A stretch of DNA of 64,000 nt, taken from NCBI RefSeq assembly GCF_002160135.1, contig NZ_NFJZ01000006.1, forward strand, positions 124,001 to 188,000, written 5' to 3'. Below are positions 43,343 to 50,753 of the stretch, piece after piece. A program made the position numbers and the translations under genes. The number at the start of each line of letters is the position of its first letter. Position 1 is the stretch's first letter. The notes under the pieces were generated by a model. It saw nothing but the letters and a program-made list of their open reading frames with translations, had not been told where the DNA came from and searched no databases. The DNA comes from Lachnoclostridium sp. An196. GTDB taxonomy: Bacteria; Bacillota; Clostridia; Lachnospirales; Lachnospiraceae.

Positions 43343-44062
43343 TTATTGGAGTCCGGACAGTCTTTTTGCCACATGTGCGTACCAGGCGTCAGAGACAGGA
43401 AGCTGCTCTCCACCGGAAAGTTTTACCATGCGGCCCGCCTTGTCCAGCGCTTCAATATATATGATATTTACGATATAGCTTTTATGGATGCGGAGAAAAC
43501 ATTCCTCAAGCCCGCTGTCTTTAAGTCTTCTTTCTATCTCGGAAAGCTTCGCGAAAACACTGCATTCTTCCCGGCTCCTGGTGTGGATCTCCACGTATTT
43601 CAGACTGCTCTGAAAATACAGAATATCCCGCACGCCGAACACATAGCTGGTCTTCCTGGTCTCATAGAAGAATACTTTTCCGGATCCCGTAATCTCTCTC
43701 AGCAGTCCTTCCAGTTTCCGCCCGAAGACGTCCGGTTCCTGTTCCCACAGATAAAAAGAGATAGGCCTGGACGGAAGCAAAGGCTCCAGATCGCATTTTT
43801 TTGACTTATAGTAGCAGATCCTGCAGTCCGGATTAAAAGAATAGATCTGTTCGCCCATATGCCGGCTTTCCGGACTGTCCAGAGATATCAGCGCCAGCTG
43901 CATCTTCAGGGCATAAGTCTCCATCTTTTCCGCTGCCGACGCGTCTGTCATCCAGAGGATCTCGAAGTCACGGTCCGTCCGCACGGAACAGCTCACCAGC
44001 CTTTCCCTCATCTCCCTGATTATCTCTTTTCTGGTGTCATACACGCCTATGCAAAACAACAT
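43343..44062 (-). CDS. LytTR-type DNA-binding regulator with degenerate receiver
   Basis: 239 residues. The C-terminal LytTR domain is clear: TRKTSYVFGVRDILYFQSSLKYVEIHT...RIHKSYIVNIIYIEALDK (about 130-225). The N-terminal 110 residues fold like a receiver (FCIGVYDTRKEI; LALISLDSPESRHMGEQIYS) but the acidic pair is reduced to one Asp and the usual MP after the phospho-Asp is missing. There is no kinase gene beside it. It lies inside the island, between unknown genes and the GTPases, so it is the best candidate for island-specific control. Confidence 0.82.
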   Translation of the reverse strand: MLFCIGVYDTRKEIIREMRERLVSCSVRTDRDFEILWMTDASAAEKMETYALKMQLALISLDSPESRHMGEQIYSFNPDCRICYYKSKKCDLEPLLPSRPISFYLWEQEPDVFGRKLEGLLREITGSGKVFFYETRKTSYVFGVRDILYFQSSLKYVEIHTRSREECSVFAKLSEIERRLKDSGLEECFLRIHKSYIVNIIYIEALDKAGRMVKLSGGEQLPVSDAWYAHVAKRLSGLQ

Positions 44063-44521
44063 TTAACCTCCATACAGAATATCCGGTCTCAGTATCTTTT
44101 CTGTCTCTCTGCATTGATCCTGGTATTGACCCACCAGTATTTCCAGTTCTTTTTCCGGTCCTGTAAATCCCAGTATCCGGTCCGCGCGGGCATACAGGTT
44201 TACAAGAGCCGTCTTCCCCGCTTCCAGCACATAATCCGGATCCATGACGCACACAGGCCGGTCCGGCTCCTCTGCCGGCCCTTTACGCAGATCACGGAAA
44301 CAGACAATCTTCCTGTCCGGAAGCAGCAGTTCCAGTTCATACCGGTCCGGGAATATCAGGACCCGGCCCGGGCGGAAAATCCGGCGGTGCAGCAGATACC
44401 TCAGATACAGCGCGCCGTTTTCCAAATAAAGATAAGGTATCCCCGTCTGCATCTGTATGGGGATTTCTCTCTCCCAGAGAGGATGCCTGCGCAGTTCTTT
44501 TTCAATCATTTCCAGAGTCAT
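44063..44521 (-). CDS. Unknown island protein (152 residues)
   Basis: 152 residues, no recognised family. Start LEMIEKELRRHPLWEREIPI and a beta-rich middle (QTGIPYLYLENGALYLRYLL; PDRYELELLLPDRKIVCFRD). No membrane segment. It abuts the LytTR gene without a gap and overlaps the upstream gene by 4 bases, so it is co-translated with both. Confidence 0.68.
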   Translation of the reverse strand: MTLEMIEKELRRHPLWEREIPIQMQTGIPYLYLENGALYLRYLLHRRIFRPGRVLIFPDRYELELLLPDRKIVCFRDLRKGPAEEPDRPVCVMDPDYVLEAGKTALVNLYARADRILGFTGPEKELEILVGQYQDQCRETEKILRPDILYGG

Positions 44522-45105
44522 GGATCATCTCCCTTTTGAAGAATCAGTACGCGTCTTTCGCCCGAGTCCCACGCTCGCAGGAAACGTGTCAGAGGATATG
44601 TCTCAAGATCCGTGCCCTCCCGGCTCTCCCGCATCCGGGCGACCGTCACTGTTTCTCTGCCCGGCTCGGACAGATCTATCTTTTCCACGCTGGCTATCAT
44701 ATTTGCCGATATCCCGGGCAGCCGGTCCGCGTCCGGACGCTGCAGCACACAGTCGCTCAGCGTACACAGGACCTTCTCATCCGCGTCCAAAGCCTCTGTC
44801 AGATCCTCCAGAGACGCCTCTGTCCCCTCTTCCATAACGAGCTCCCTGTCACGAAAAAACATTCTCAGTCTGTGCCAGGAAATATTTCCTTCCGGATCCA
44901 TGGCTCCGCTTTCCCGGATTTCCCGCATGCTCCCGGCCAGCCACGCTCCGTCCGAATCCTCGTCTCCGCAGATCATCCGGTCTTCCTCGCCGTATTCTTC
45001 CGAAGTCTCCGCCGCTCCGACGCGTTCCAGATAGATCCCTTCTTCCAGACGCTCTACACCTTCCAGGCCATCGAACAGGTCCTGTATGTCAAACCTCTCT
45101 ATCAT
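44518..45105 (-). CDS. Unknown acidic island protein (195 residues)
   Basis: 195 residues, strongly acidic (RLEEGIYLERVGAAETSEEY, then GEEDRMICGDEDSDG). No family recognised, no signal peptide or membrane helix. Coupled to the next gene by an ATGA-type overlap. Confidence 0.66.
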   Translation of the reverse strand: MIERFDIQDLFDGLEGVERLEEGIYLERVGAAETSEEYGEEDRMICGDEDSDGAWLAGSMREIRESGAMDPEGNISWHRLRMFFRDRELVMEEGTEASLEDLTEALDADEKVLCTLSDCVLQRPDADRLPGISANMIASVEKIDLSEPGRETVTVARMRESREGTDLETYPLTRFLRAWDSGERRVLILQKGDDP

Positions 45106-45123
45106 CCCGACTGTCCTTTTCCG

Positions 45124-45408
45124 TCACCGGATGCCTTCCTTCAGCGCCTTTTTCGCAGCTTCCGGTTCACGGATCAGCCAGTCCAGGGTTAAGACCGCGC
45201 CGGTGAACATCATGTCATAGTCTCTCATAAGACTGTTCAGCGAATAACCGCTGTATTCCGTATCGTCTGATTCTTTCCCCGTATCCAGCCATTCCTGAAG
45301 CAGCGGCTTTAATTCCTCGCTGATCCCCTGCAGCTGTTTTTCTATCACCTCCGCCCGCTTTTCCGGGCTTCCCTGGCGTTCCATGACAATATCTTTGATT
45401 CTTCCCAT
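45124..45408 (-). CDS. Small helical island protein (94 residues)
   Basis: 94 residues: RIKDIVMERQGSPEKRAEVI then EKQLQGISEELKPLLQEWLD and a C-terminal helix pair. No family recognised. It lies 11 bases after the putative metallopeptidase gene and could be its partner or immunity-like protein, which is speculation. Confidence 0.65.
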   Translation of the reverse strand: MGRIKDIVMERQGSPEKRAEVIEKQLQGISEELKPLLQEWLDTGKESDDTEYSGYSLNSLMRDYDMMFTGAVLTLDWLIREPEAAKKALKEGIR

Positions 45409-45419
45409 CGTTTTACCTC

Positions 45420-46049
45420 CTACAGGCCAAGTTCATTGATCACAGTCTCAGCAAATACCCTTGCGTCCACTTCCACCGGCTGCGTATAATATTCCAGATA
45501 CCCTCTGTCCTTAAATATCAGACGGTCCCCGTTGTCATAGCCGAGATCTACATTATTTACTTTCCAGGAATCTACCAGTTCCTGGCTCTGCTCTACCCTC
45601 TCCACATACAGATTATAGTCCTGATATGCATGTCTGCCTTCATGAAGCAACGTATTCAGAGTCTCTGTATATCCGTCATAAGAATTATCCATCAATGAAT
45701 GGTCCGCAATGCGCAGTGTTGTTCCGTCAAAGGTTCCCATCAGAGTATCTTTCTCAAATGCAGCCATCTGCACATCCATAGGATCCCTCATGGCGATCTC
45801 GGCCACCTGCTGTTCCAGTTCATTCAGCGCCGCCACACGCTGTTCCCCGTTCAGTTCTACCCAATTTTCATACCGCAGTTCCGGAATGTCCAGAAACGCT
45901 TCCCGTATCTCCGCCGCCTGTACTTCAGAAGATGGGGCGAATTCCTGCGTCTCATCCGTCCGCATAAACATGGGCCATTCTGCATCATTGACCTCGGCAG
46001 CCGCTTCGTCAATCTCCATACCCTCCAGATTGTTTAAAATTTCCTGCAT
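45420..46049 (-). CDS. HExxH zinc-peptidase-like protein
   Basis: 209 residues. TLLHEGRHAYQDY (about 133-145) has the HExxH zinc motif (H136, E137, H140); YTQPVEVDARVFAETVINEL near the C-terminus offers an acidic third ligand, as in toxin-like peptidase domains. The N-terminal half is acidic and lacks a signal peptide. It is the first gene of the island transcript, behind GGAGAGGAG. A cytoplasmic protease or toxin-related domain is inferred; the substrate is unknown. Confidence 0.72.
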   Translation of the reverse strand: MQEILNNLEGMEIDEAAAEVNDAEWPMFMRTDETQEFAPSSEVQAAEIREAFLDIPELRYENWVELNGEQRVAALNELEQQVAEIAMRDPMDVQMAAFEKDTLMGTFDGTTLRIADHSLMDNSYDGYTETLNTLLHEGRHAYQDYNLYVERVEQSQELVDSWKVNNVDLGYDNGDRLIFKDRGYLEYYTQPVEVDARVFAETVINELGL

Positions 46050-46147
46050 AGCCGTGCTCCTCTCCCGTTTATTTGCCTTTATCTTATCTATTTCTCTTCG
46101 TATTTTATCAATTGTTCTTTTTCAGCCATCAAAACTGCATAATTATT

Positions 46148-46175
46148 TTATTACAGCATAGATTAATTATATCAA
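46148..46175 (-). promoter_or_regulatory. Candidate promoter of the island transcript
   Basis: TTGATA (46175-46170), 16 bases, TAATAA (46153-46148), about 100 bases upstream of the first island gene in an AT-rich stretch. Imperfect boxes; offered as the best candidate in 46050-46200. Confidence 0.35.
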
Positions 46176-46201
46176 TTTCCACAAAACCCTCCCACTAAAA
46201 A

Positions 46202-46240
46202 ACTCCCATAAATTATGGGAATTCCATAACTTATGGGAGT
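46202..46240 (-). terminator. Terminator after response regulator gene
   Basis: ACTCCCATAA and TTATGGGAGT close a long hairpin with a nested palindrome, followed on the minus strand by TTTTTT. It separates the two-component genes from the island. Confidence 0.75.
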
Positions 46241-46247
46241 TTATTTC

Positions 46248-46844
46248 TCACTTATTTTCCTTCAGCGCGCGAAACACATGCTGCAGCTCTTTTTTGTTGT
46301 CCAGCTTCAGCTTTTTCAGCACCTGGGTTTTTTGATTGGCAATCGTCTTGGAGGAGGAATGGGAGCGGTCTTCTTCTCCCATCAGGATGTCAAACACGGC
46401 GCGTTCCGCCGGCGTCAGGCAGGACAGCGCCGACTGCAGCAGGATCCTTTCCTGCCCTGTCGTCCCTTCTGCCAGCGCGTAGATATTCTCCACCAGCAGG
46501 GAGATCTGTTCTTTCATGATGTATCCGGAAGCGAACGACTGCGCCACCACATTTTCGATAATCTCCTGGGAATACAGCGCCGTAAGGATCAGTACTTTCG
46601 CGTCCGTCTTAATCCGGATCTGCTTGGATGCCTGGATGCCTTCTTCATAGGTATTCCCCAGATGAAGGTCCATCAGCACAATGTCCGGCTGCAGACGGCA
46701 CGCCGTTTTCACCGCTTCTTCCCTGCCGCCGCAGACGCCGACGACCTTCAGCCGTTCATGCAGTTCCAGCTCATTTTGAAGCAGCCAGGCAAAATCTTTA
46801 TCGTTTTCCACAATCAGTATTTTAATGATCTGTTCCATTTTCAT
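46248..46844 (-). CDS. NarL/FixJ-type response regulator
   Basis: 198 residues. Receiver: ILIVENDKDFAWLL, phospho-Asp in DIVLMDLHLGN (about 55-65), ILTALYS and IMKE lysine. The C-terminus is a LuxR-like helix-turn-helix with LTPAERAVFDILMG and KTIANQKTQVLKKL, somewhat divergent. It overlaps the 3' end of the kinase gene, so the two form one two-component system. The regulon is unknown. Confidence 0.88.
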   Translation of the reverse strand: MKMEQIIKILIVENDKDFAWLLQNELELHERLKVVGVCGGREEAVKTACRLQPDIVLMDLHLGNTYEEGIQASKQIRIKTDAKVLILTALYSQEIIENVVAQSFASGYIMKEQISLLVENIYALAEGTTGQERILLQSALSCLTPAERAVFDILMGEEDRSHSSSKTIANQKTQVLKKLKLDNKKELQHVFRALKENK

Positions 46845-48279
46845 CTGTCTCCGTCTCTGCGGAAATATTTCTCCCCACAGGGATGCACAAGATAAAAGCC
46901 GTCCCGTGGTTCTCCGGGGACATACTGCTCTTTACCTGAATATAACCCCCGTGGGCACGCACTACATTCTGGCAGTAATACAACCCCATGCCCATATGTC
47001 TGCCGTCGGAATAACCGCTGTGATACAGCTCGAAGATATGGTTTATCTGGCTCTCCGGGATCCCCCGCCCGGTATCCCGCACGCTGATCAGCGCTATGTT
47101 TTTCCGCGGTTTCCGGTATCCCAGCTCAAGGGTCCCATCCTCTCCCATAGCATCCAGCGCGTTTCCGACCAGATTGTTCAGCACCTCTTTCATGTGGGAA
47201 TAGTCGCATCTTAAGACTGCCCCCGGGGGATCCACGCAGATTTCCACATTCCCTTTCCAGCCATGGGCCGTCTCTTCCGCTGCCGCCTGAAGCAGTTCTT
47301 CCGCTTTTACATCCGTCAGGGACAGCATAATCTTCTGTGTATAAGAATTACTCCTTCTGACAAATTCCTGAATATGTCCGACGCTGTGCTCCATGATCTC
47401 CAGTTCTCTGTCCGCCCCGGGGATCTTCATCCTCCGCAGGGAATTGGTGCACATCTCCAGTTTTATCAATTCATTCTTCAGCATATGGATCACGTAACGG
47501 ATATTTTCCGGCACCTGTTCAGTCTCGCCGGTCCAGTCAAAGTGGACCCGGTTCAGCCGCATTCCCCAGATCCCGTCGCGGAAAAGATGCCTTACATAGT
47601 ACAGGAAGAGACCCAGAATAATCAGCGCGTTGCCCTGCCACAGCTTGTAAAGGCTCTCCAGCTCCAGAAGATGTACCAGGAAAAGCGTAAGCAGCCAATA
47701 CCATAACGGCAGAAGCGCGATCAGCGACACAAGTCTCCGCTGGCGGAAACGAATATCCTTACGTTCCTTTATCAAAGTAAACAGAATCGGAACCGTCGCC
47801 AGAATTCCGTATAACAGGTTATAAACCGCCACTACCGTATAGGCCATAGGATCGCTCAAAGGGATTTCCCGCGTCTGGCTCCACGGATAAAGCATGCCGA
47901 AACAGACCACCGGTACGAAAAGCAGTACGCAGAGCATACGGAACAAAGAGGGGTGCCTGCGGTCCATACGGCAGAAATACAGACTGAAAACCACCACGCA
48001 GGGCATAGCCAGATAATACAGCACCGCCGTCAGGATCGAGTTGAGCAGTTCGTCCAGCGCATAATCCACCTGAAAAAAAGTGACCTGAATCCCCTCAAAG
48101 ATTCCTCTGTAATATATATACTCTTTGAAAACTCCTATACTCAGCAAAAATCCGCAGATACACGCCCACTGATTCACTTTGTTCTCCGGGCTGGAAAGAT
48201 AGATCAGAAAATATAGCGCCCAGATCAGGACCGTGAAAAGGAGCAGGATTTCTGCCGGCAATCCTGAAAAATTATGCAT
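46822..48279 (-). CDS. Multi-pass sensor histidine kinase
   Basis: 485 residues. Seven or eight membrane helices (about 10-245) are followed by a dimerisation region with the likely phospho-His in VIHMLKNELIKLEM (about 268-281) and a GHKL ATPase: NLVGNALDAMGE (N box), DTGRGIPE (G1), GMGLYYCQNVV (G2). The stimulus is unknown; the membrane array suggests a lipid, cell-wall or small hydrophobic signal. The ATG sits only a few bases after the expected transcription start. Confidence 0.9.
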   Translation of the reverse strand: MHNFSGLPAEILLLFTVLIWALYFLIYLSSPENKVNQWACICGFLLSIGVFKEYIYYRGIFEGIQVTFFQVDYALDELLNSILTAVLYYLAMPCVVVFSLYFCRMDRRHPSLFRMLCVLLFVPVVCFGMLYPWSQTREIPLSDPMAYTVVAVYNLLYGILATVPILFTLIKERKDIRFRQRRLVSLIALLPLWYWLLTLFLVHLLELESLYKLWQGNALIILGLFLYYVRHLFRDGIWGMRLNRVHFDWTGETEQVPENIRYVIHMLKNELIKLEMCTNSLRRMKIPGADRELEIMEHSVGHIQEFVRRSNSYTQKIMLSLTDVKAEELLQAAAEETAHGWKGNVEICVDPPGAVLRCDYSHMKEVLNNLVGNALDAMGEDGTLELGYRKPRKNIALISVRDTGRGIPESQINHIFELYHSGYSDGRHMGMGLYYCQNVVRAHGGYIQVKSSMSPENHGTAFILCIPVGRNISAETETDENGTDH

Positions 48280-48288
48280 AACATATTA

Positions 48289-48318
48289 AGTATATCGTGC
48301 TGATTTCCGGCATGTCAA
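48289..48318 (-). promoter_or_regulatory. Promoter of two-component operon
   Basis: TTGACA (48318-48313), 18 bases, TATACT (48294-48289). The predicted start of transcription is about 48282, and the kinase ATG is at 48279. Confidence 0.65.
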
Positions 48319-48364
48319 TTCATTCGCCGAAAACGCCAGCCTTTTCCTATAAAATTTGGGATAT

Positions 48365-48385
48365 TTCGGCAGTCGCCGGAACTGC
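48365..48385 (-). terminator. Possible hairpin after mgtE
   Basis: CGGCAGT-N7-ACTGCCG, a perfect 7-base stem just past the mgtE stop, but the following tract is A-rich before an AAATTTTATA run, so termination may be weak. Confidence 0.4.
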
Positions 48386-48393
48386 CGCCGGGC

Positions 48394-49746
48394 CTACAGG
48401 CCCAGCAGCATGGTTGCGAATTGGAAATAGATAAGAAGGGACAGAGCGTCCACAATCGTCGTGATAAACGGGCTGGCCATCACCGCCGGGTCAAAGCCGA
48501 TCTTCTTTGCCACCATAGGCAGGATGCAACCGGTAATCTTTGCCACAAACACTGTGACCACCAGTGTACAGCAGACAGTCAGCGCCACCATAACCGCCAG
48601 ACGGTCAAAAAGCATCAGCTTCGCAAAGTTCACAACCGCCAGCGTAAATCCGCACAGAACCGCCACCCGTACTTCTTTCCAGATCACTTTGAAGATATCT
48701 TTGAACTCCAGTTCATTCAGAGACAAAGCGCGGATCACCGTTACCGACGCCTGGCTCCCTGAATTGCCGCCCGTATCCATGAGCATGGGGATATAGGCGG
48801 TCAGAACCACATAAGCCGCCAGAGCGTCCTCAAATTTTGTGATGATAAAACCGGTTACCGTAGCAGAAATCATCAGGATCAAAAGCCAGGGAATCCGGTT
48901 TTTGTAAAGCTCCGCAACCGGAGTTTTGATATACGGTTTCTCCGACGGCATCATAGCCGCCATGATCTCCATATCCTCGGTGGTTTCTTTTTTCATGACA
49001 TCCAGAACGTCGTCCACCGTAATAATACCCACCAGATGATTCTCACCGTCCACCACCGGCAGCGCGATCAGATCGTATTTGTCAAATACTCTTGCCACTT
49101 CTTCCTGGTCCTCTTTGGCGGTAACAGAGATCACATTTTCTTCCATGATATTCTGGATCAGAGCGTCTTCCCTGGATATGATCAGGGTTCTGATCGACAC
49201 GGTTCCGATCAGGCGGCTTTCCTGGTCTGTCACATAACAGTCGTTGATCGTCTCTTTCTCCAGTCCTGTCCTGCGGATGCTCTTGATCGCCTGATCCGCC
49301 GTCATGGTGGGACGCAGCTTCACGAACTCCGGAGTCATGATGCTTCCGGCCGTATCCTCCGGATATTTTAAAAGCTCATTGATCATCCGGCGCATATCCG
49401 GATCTGCCTGTCTGAGGATCCTTTTCACCACATTGGCAGGCATGTCATCCACCAGGTCCGCCGCGTCGTCGGCGCACAGTTCGTTCACCACTTCTTTTAA
49501 TTCCCGGTCGGAAAATGCTTCGATCAGCATCTGCTGCAGCTCCGGCTCCATCTCCGCGAACGTATCCGCCGCCTGATCCTGGGGGAGAAGACGAAACAGG
49601 ATCGGCAGCGTCTGTTCAGGGACAGAACCAAATAATTCTGCGATGTCAACCGGGTTCATGGTCAGCAGAATGTCTTTGATGGAACTGTATTTTCTGTTTT
49701 CTACCAGCGTGGTCAGCGCGCTGTTCATAACTGACTTGTCTTGCAT
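48394..49746 (-). CDS. mgtE: Magnesium transporter MgtE
   Basis: 450 residues from the ATG at 49746 (GGAGGAAGG upstream), the typical length. N-terminal MgtE_N superhelix (LFGSVPEQTLPILFRLLPQD), two CBS domains (about 135-250, GTVSIRTLIISREDALIQNI; ALPVVDGENHLVGIITVDDV) and five membrane helices with MDTGGNSGSQASVTVIRAL and PMVAKKIGFDPAVMASPFITT. It brings Mg2+ into the cell. Expression is controlled by an M-box riboswitch in the leader. Confidence 0.96.
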   Translation of the reverse strand: MQDKSVMNSALTTLVENRKYSSIKDILLTMNPVDIAELFGSVPEQTLPILFRLLPQDQAADTFAEMEPELQQMLIEAFSDRELKEVVNELCADDAADLVDDMPANVVKRILRQADPDMRRMINELLKYPEDTAGSIMTPEFVKLRPTMTADQAIKSIRRTGLEKETINDCYVTDQESRLIGTVSIRTLIISREDALIQNIMEENVISVTAKEDQEEVARVFDKYDLIALPVVDGENHLVGIITVDDVLDVMKKETTEDMEIMAAMMPSEKPYIKTPVAELYKNRIPWLLILMISATVTGFIITKFEDALAAYVVLTAYIPMLMDTGGNSGSQASVTVIRALSLNELEFKDIFKVIWKEVRVAVLCGFTLAVVNFAKLMLFDRLAVMVALTVCCTLVVTVFVAKITGCILPMVAKKIGFDPAVMASPFITTIVDALSLLIYFQFATMLLGL

Positions 49747-49795
49747 TCGTCCTTCCTCCATTTCTTTCGCTATTTCCGGCAAAGTCGCTGCGGTA

Positions 49796-50001
49796 CGATC
49801 CTCGCGGAGCGTTTTTGTGCAAAACGATTGCTCCGTGCTGACGCACTCCCGCAATCGCCATGCGACATTCGCAATCCGGGCTCCCGCCGCTGGACGGATT
49901 TTTAAAATAGAATCCTGCTTTGCAGGATTCTCCGCCTGCGGCGGGCCGCCCCAGCGGCATTTTTCATATCCGCCGCAGCGCGATCCTCGCGGAGCGTTTT
50001 T
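49796..50001. repeat. Intergenic repeat with internal hairpin in the mgtE leader
   Basis: The 21-base unit CGATCCTCGCGGAGCGTTTTT occurs at 49796-49816 and again at 49981-50001 in the same orientation. Between them lie a perfect hairpin GAATCCTGC-ttt-GCAGGATTC and GC-rich palindromic stretches (GCCTGCGGCGGGC). No coding potential. The structure resembles small interspersed elements of Lachnospiraceae, inserted between the riboswitch terminator and the mgtE start. Confidence 0.6.
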
Positions 50002-50033
50002 ATTTACTGGGCGCTTATAGTGCCCAGTAAATA
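50001..50033. repeat. Perfect inverted repeat in the mgtE leader
   Basis: TATTTACTGGGC (50001-50012) and GCCCAGTAAATA (50022-50033) are exact 12-base arms, with runs of T or A outside on both sides. It can act as a second terminator downstream of the riboswitch hairpin. Confidence 0.6.
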
Positions 50034-50039
50034 AAAAAT

Positions 50040-50068
50040 CCCGTGCGAAGCTTGAACTTCACACGGGG
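50040..50068 (-). terminator. Riboswitch expression-platform terminator
   Basis: On the minus strand CCCGTGTGAAG-ttcaag-CTTCGCACGGG followed by ATTTTTTATTT: a strong stem and T-run directly after the M-box aptamer. Mg2+ binding should favour this hairpin and stop mgtE transcription. Confidence 0.8.
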
Positions 50069-50086
50069 GAAATCTCTCTGGTGCAA

Positions 50087-50232
50087 CCGTCCAAGCTTTA
50101 GCATCGCAGGGCGGTGAAATTGCATTAGATGATACCTTCGTTTCGATATCGCCTGTTCAAACCAACGCATGATGTCTCCATCATTTTGCGGCAGCAACCC
50201 ATATCCCTGCGGTAGCCTTACCTACCGGATCT
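50087..50232 (-). ncRNA. M-box (ykoK) magnesium riboswitch
   Basis: The minus strand shows conserved M-box landmarks in order: GGTAGGTAAGGCTACC, GGGTTGCTGCCGCAAAATG, GGAGACATCATGCGTTGG, AACGAAGGTATCATCTAATG and the closing ATGCTAAAGCTTGG. It precedes a terminator hairpin and the Mg2+ transporter gene mgtE, its usual target. The assignment is by motif recall; a covariance search would fix the exact ends. Confidence 0.88.
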
Positions 50233-50252
50233 ATCAACTTGTCACTACGTCC

Positions 50253-50281
50253 AGTGTACTTCTATTGCACAGACTTGTCAA
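50253..50281 (-). promoter_or_regulatory. Promoter of M-box-mgtE transcript
   Basis: TTGACA (50281-50276), 17 bases, TACACT (50258-50253). The -35 lies inside the last codons of the upstream gene. RNA would start near 50246, about 14 bases before the aptamer. Confidence 0.65.
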
Positions 50282-50753
50282 CCCTGAAATCAGGGCTTTC
50301 CAGTATATTTTCCAGCCTCTGCAATGCGGGAAATACCTCCGCCCAGAAGCCGACAGTACGCAGTCCCTGGCGCAGCACCAGCAGCAAAGCCGCAAACGCC
50401 GCCAGCTTCCATAGGATGGGAAGTCCCGCGGCGATCCCCGCCGCGGCCAGGATCACACACATCACCGCAGCCGGGCCATACAGGATCCATTCCACAGCAT
50501 GGGACATCTTGGACACATGAAACTCTATCTGCACGGTTCCGTCCTTCCAGATCCCCTGCCCCTCCGGTACAGCGATCAGAAAAGAGAAGGGAAACTTACG
50601 TTTCAGAAAAATCCGGAACGTATCTCCGTTCTCATAATAGTTCTCAAAATATCCCTCTTCTCCTGTGTCTTCCCCGATCGCTTTGCGGGCCGTCTCCCTG
50701 CTTCCTGTATAGGACAGCTCCGCCGCATATCTGGCCCTTAAAAAATGTATCAT
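50262..50753 (-). CDS. Unknown membrane protein following the FliB-like gene
   Basis: 163 residues. A soluble N-terminus (about 1-85, FLRARYAAELSYTGSRETAR) is followed by two membrane helices (EWILYGPAAVMCVILAAAGIAA and WKLAAFAALLLVLRQGLRTV in parts, about 88-128). No family recognised. Its ATG overlaps the stop of the FliB-like gene (ATGA), so the two are translated together. Confidence 0.7.
   Translation of the reverse strand: MIHFLRARYAAELSYTGSRETARKAIGEDTGEEGYFENYYENGDTFRIFLKRKFPFSFLIAVPEGQGIWKDGTVQIEFHVSKMSHAVEWILYGPAAVMCVILAAAGIAAGLPILWKLAAFAALLLVLRQGLRTVGFWAEVFPALQRLENILESPDFRVDKSVQ

Noticed and set aside
40915-43804. Long plus-strand open frames (448 and 414 codons) opposite the GTPase genes
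   Set aside because: They lie antisense to clear GTPase domains, lack ribosome sites and encode compositionally odd, motif-free proteins.
23667-46049. Prophage or integrative conjugative element
   Set aside because: No integrase, portal, capsid, relaxase or type IV secretion gene, and no tRNA edge or obvious direct repeats. The HerA-like motor alone is not enough.
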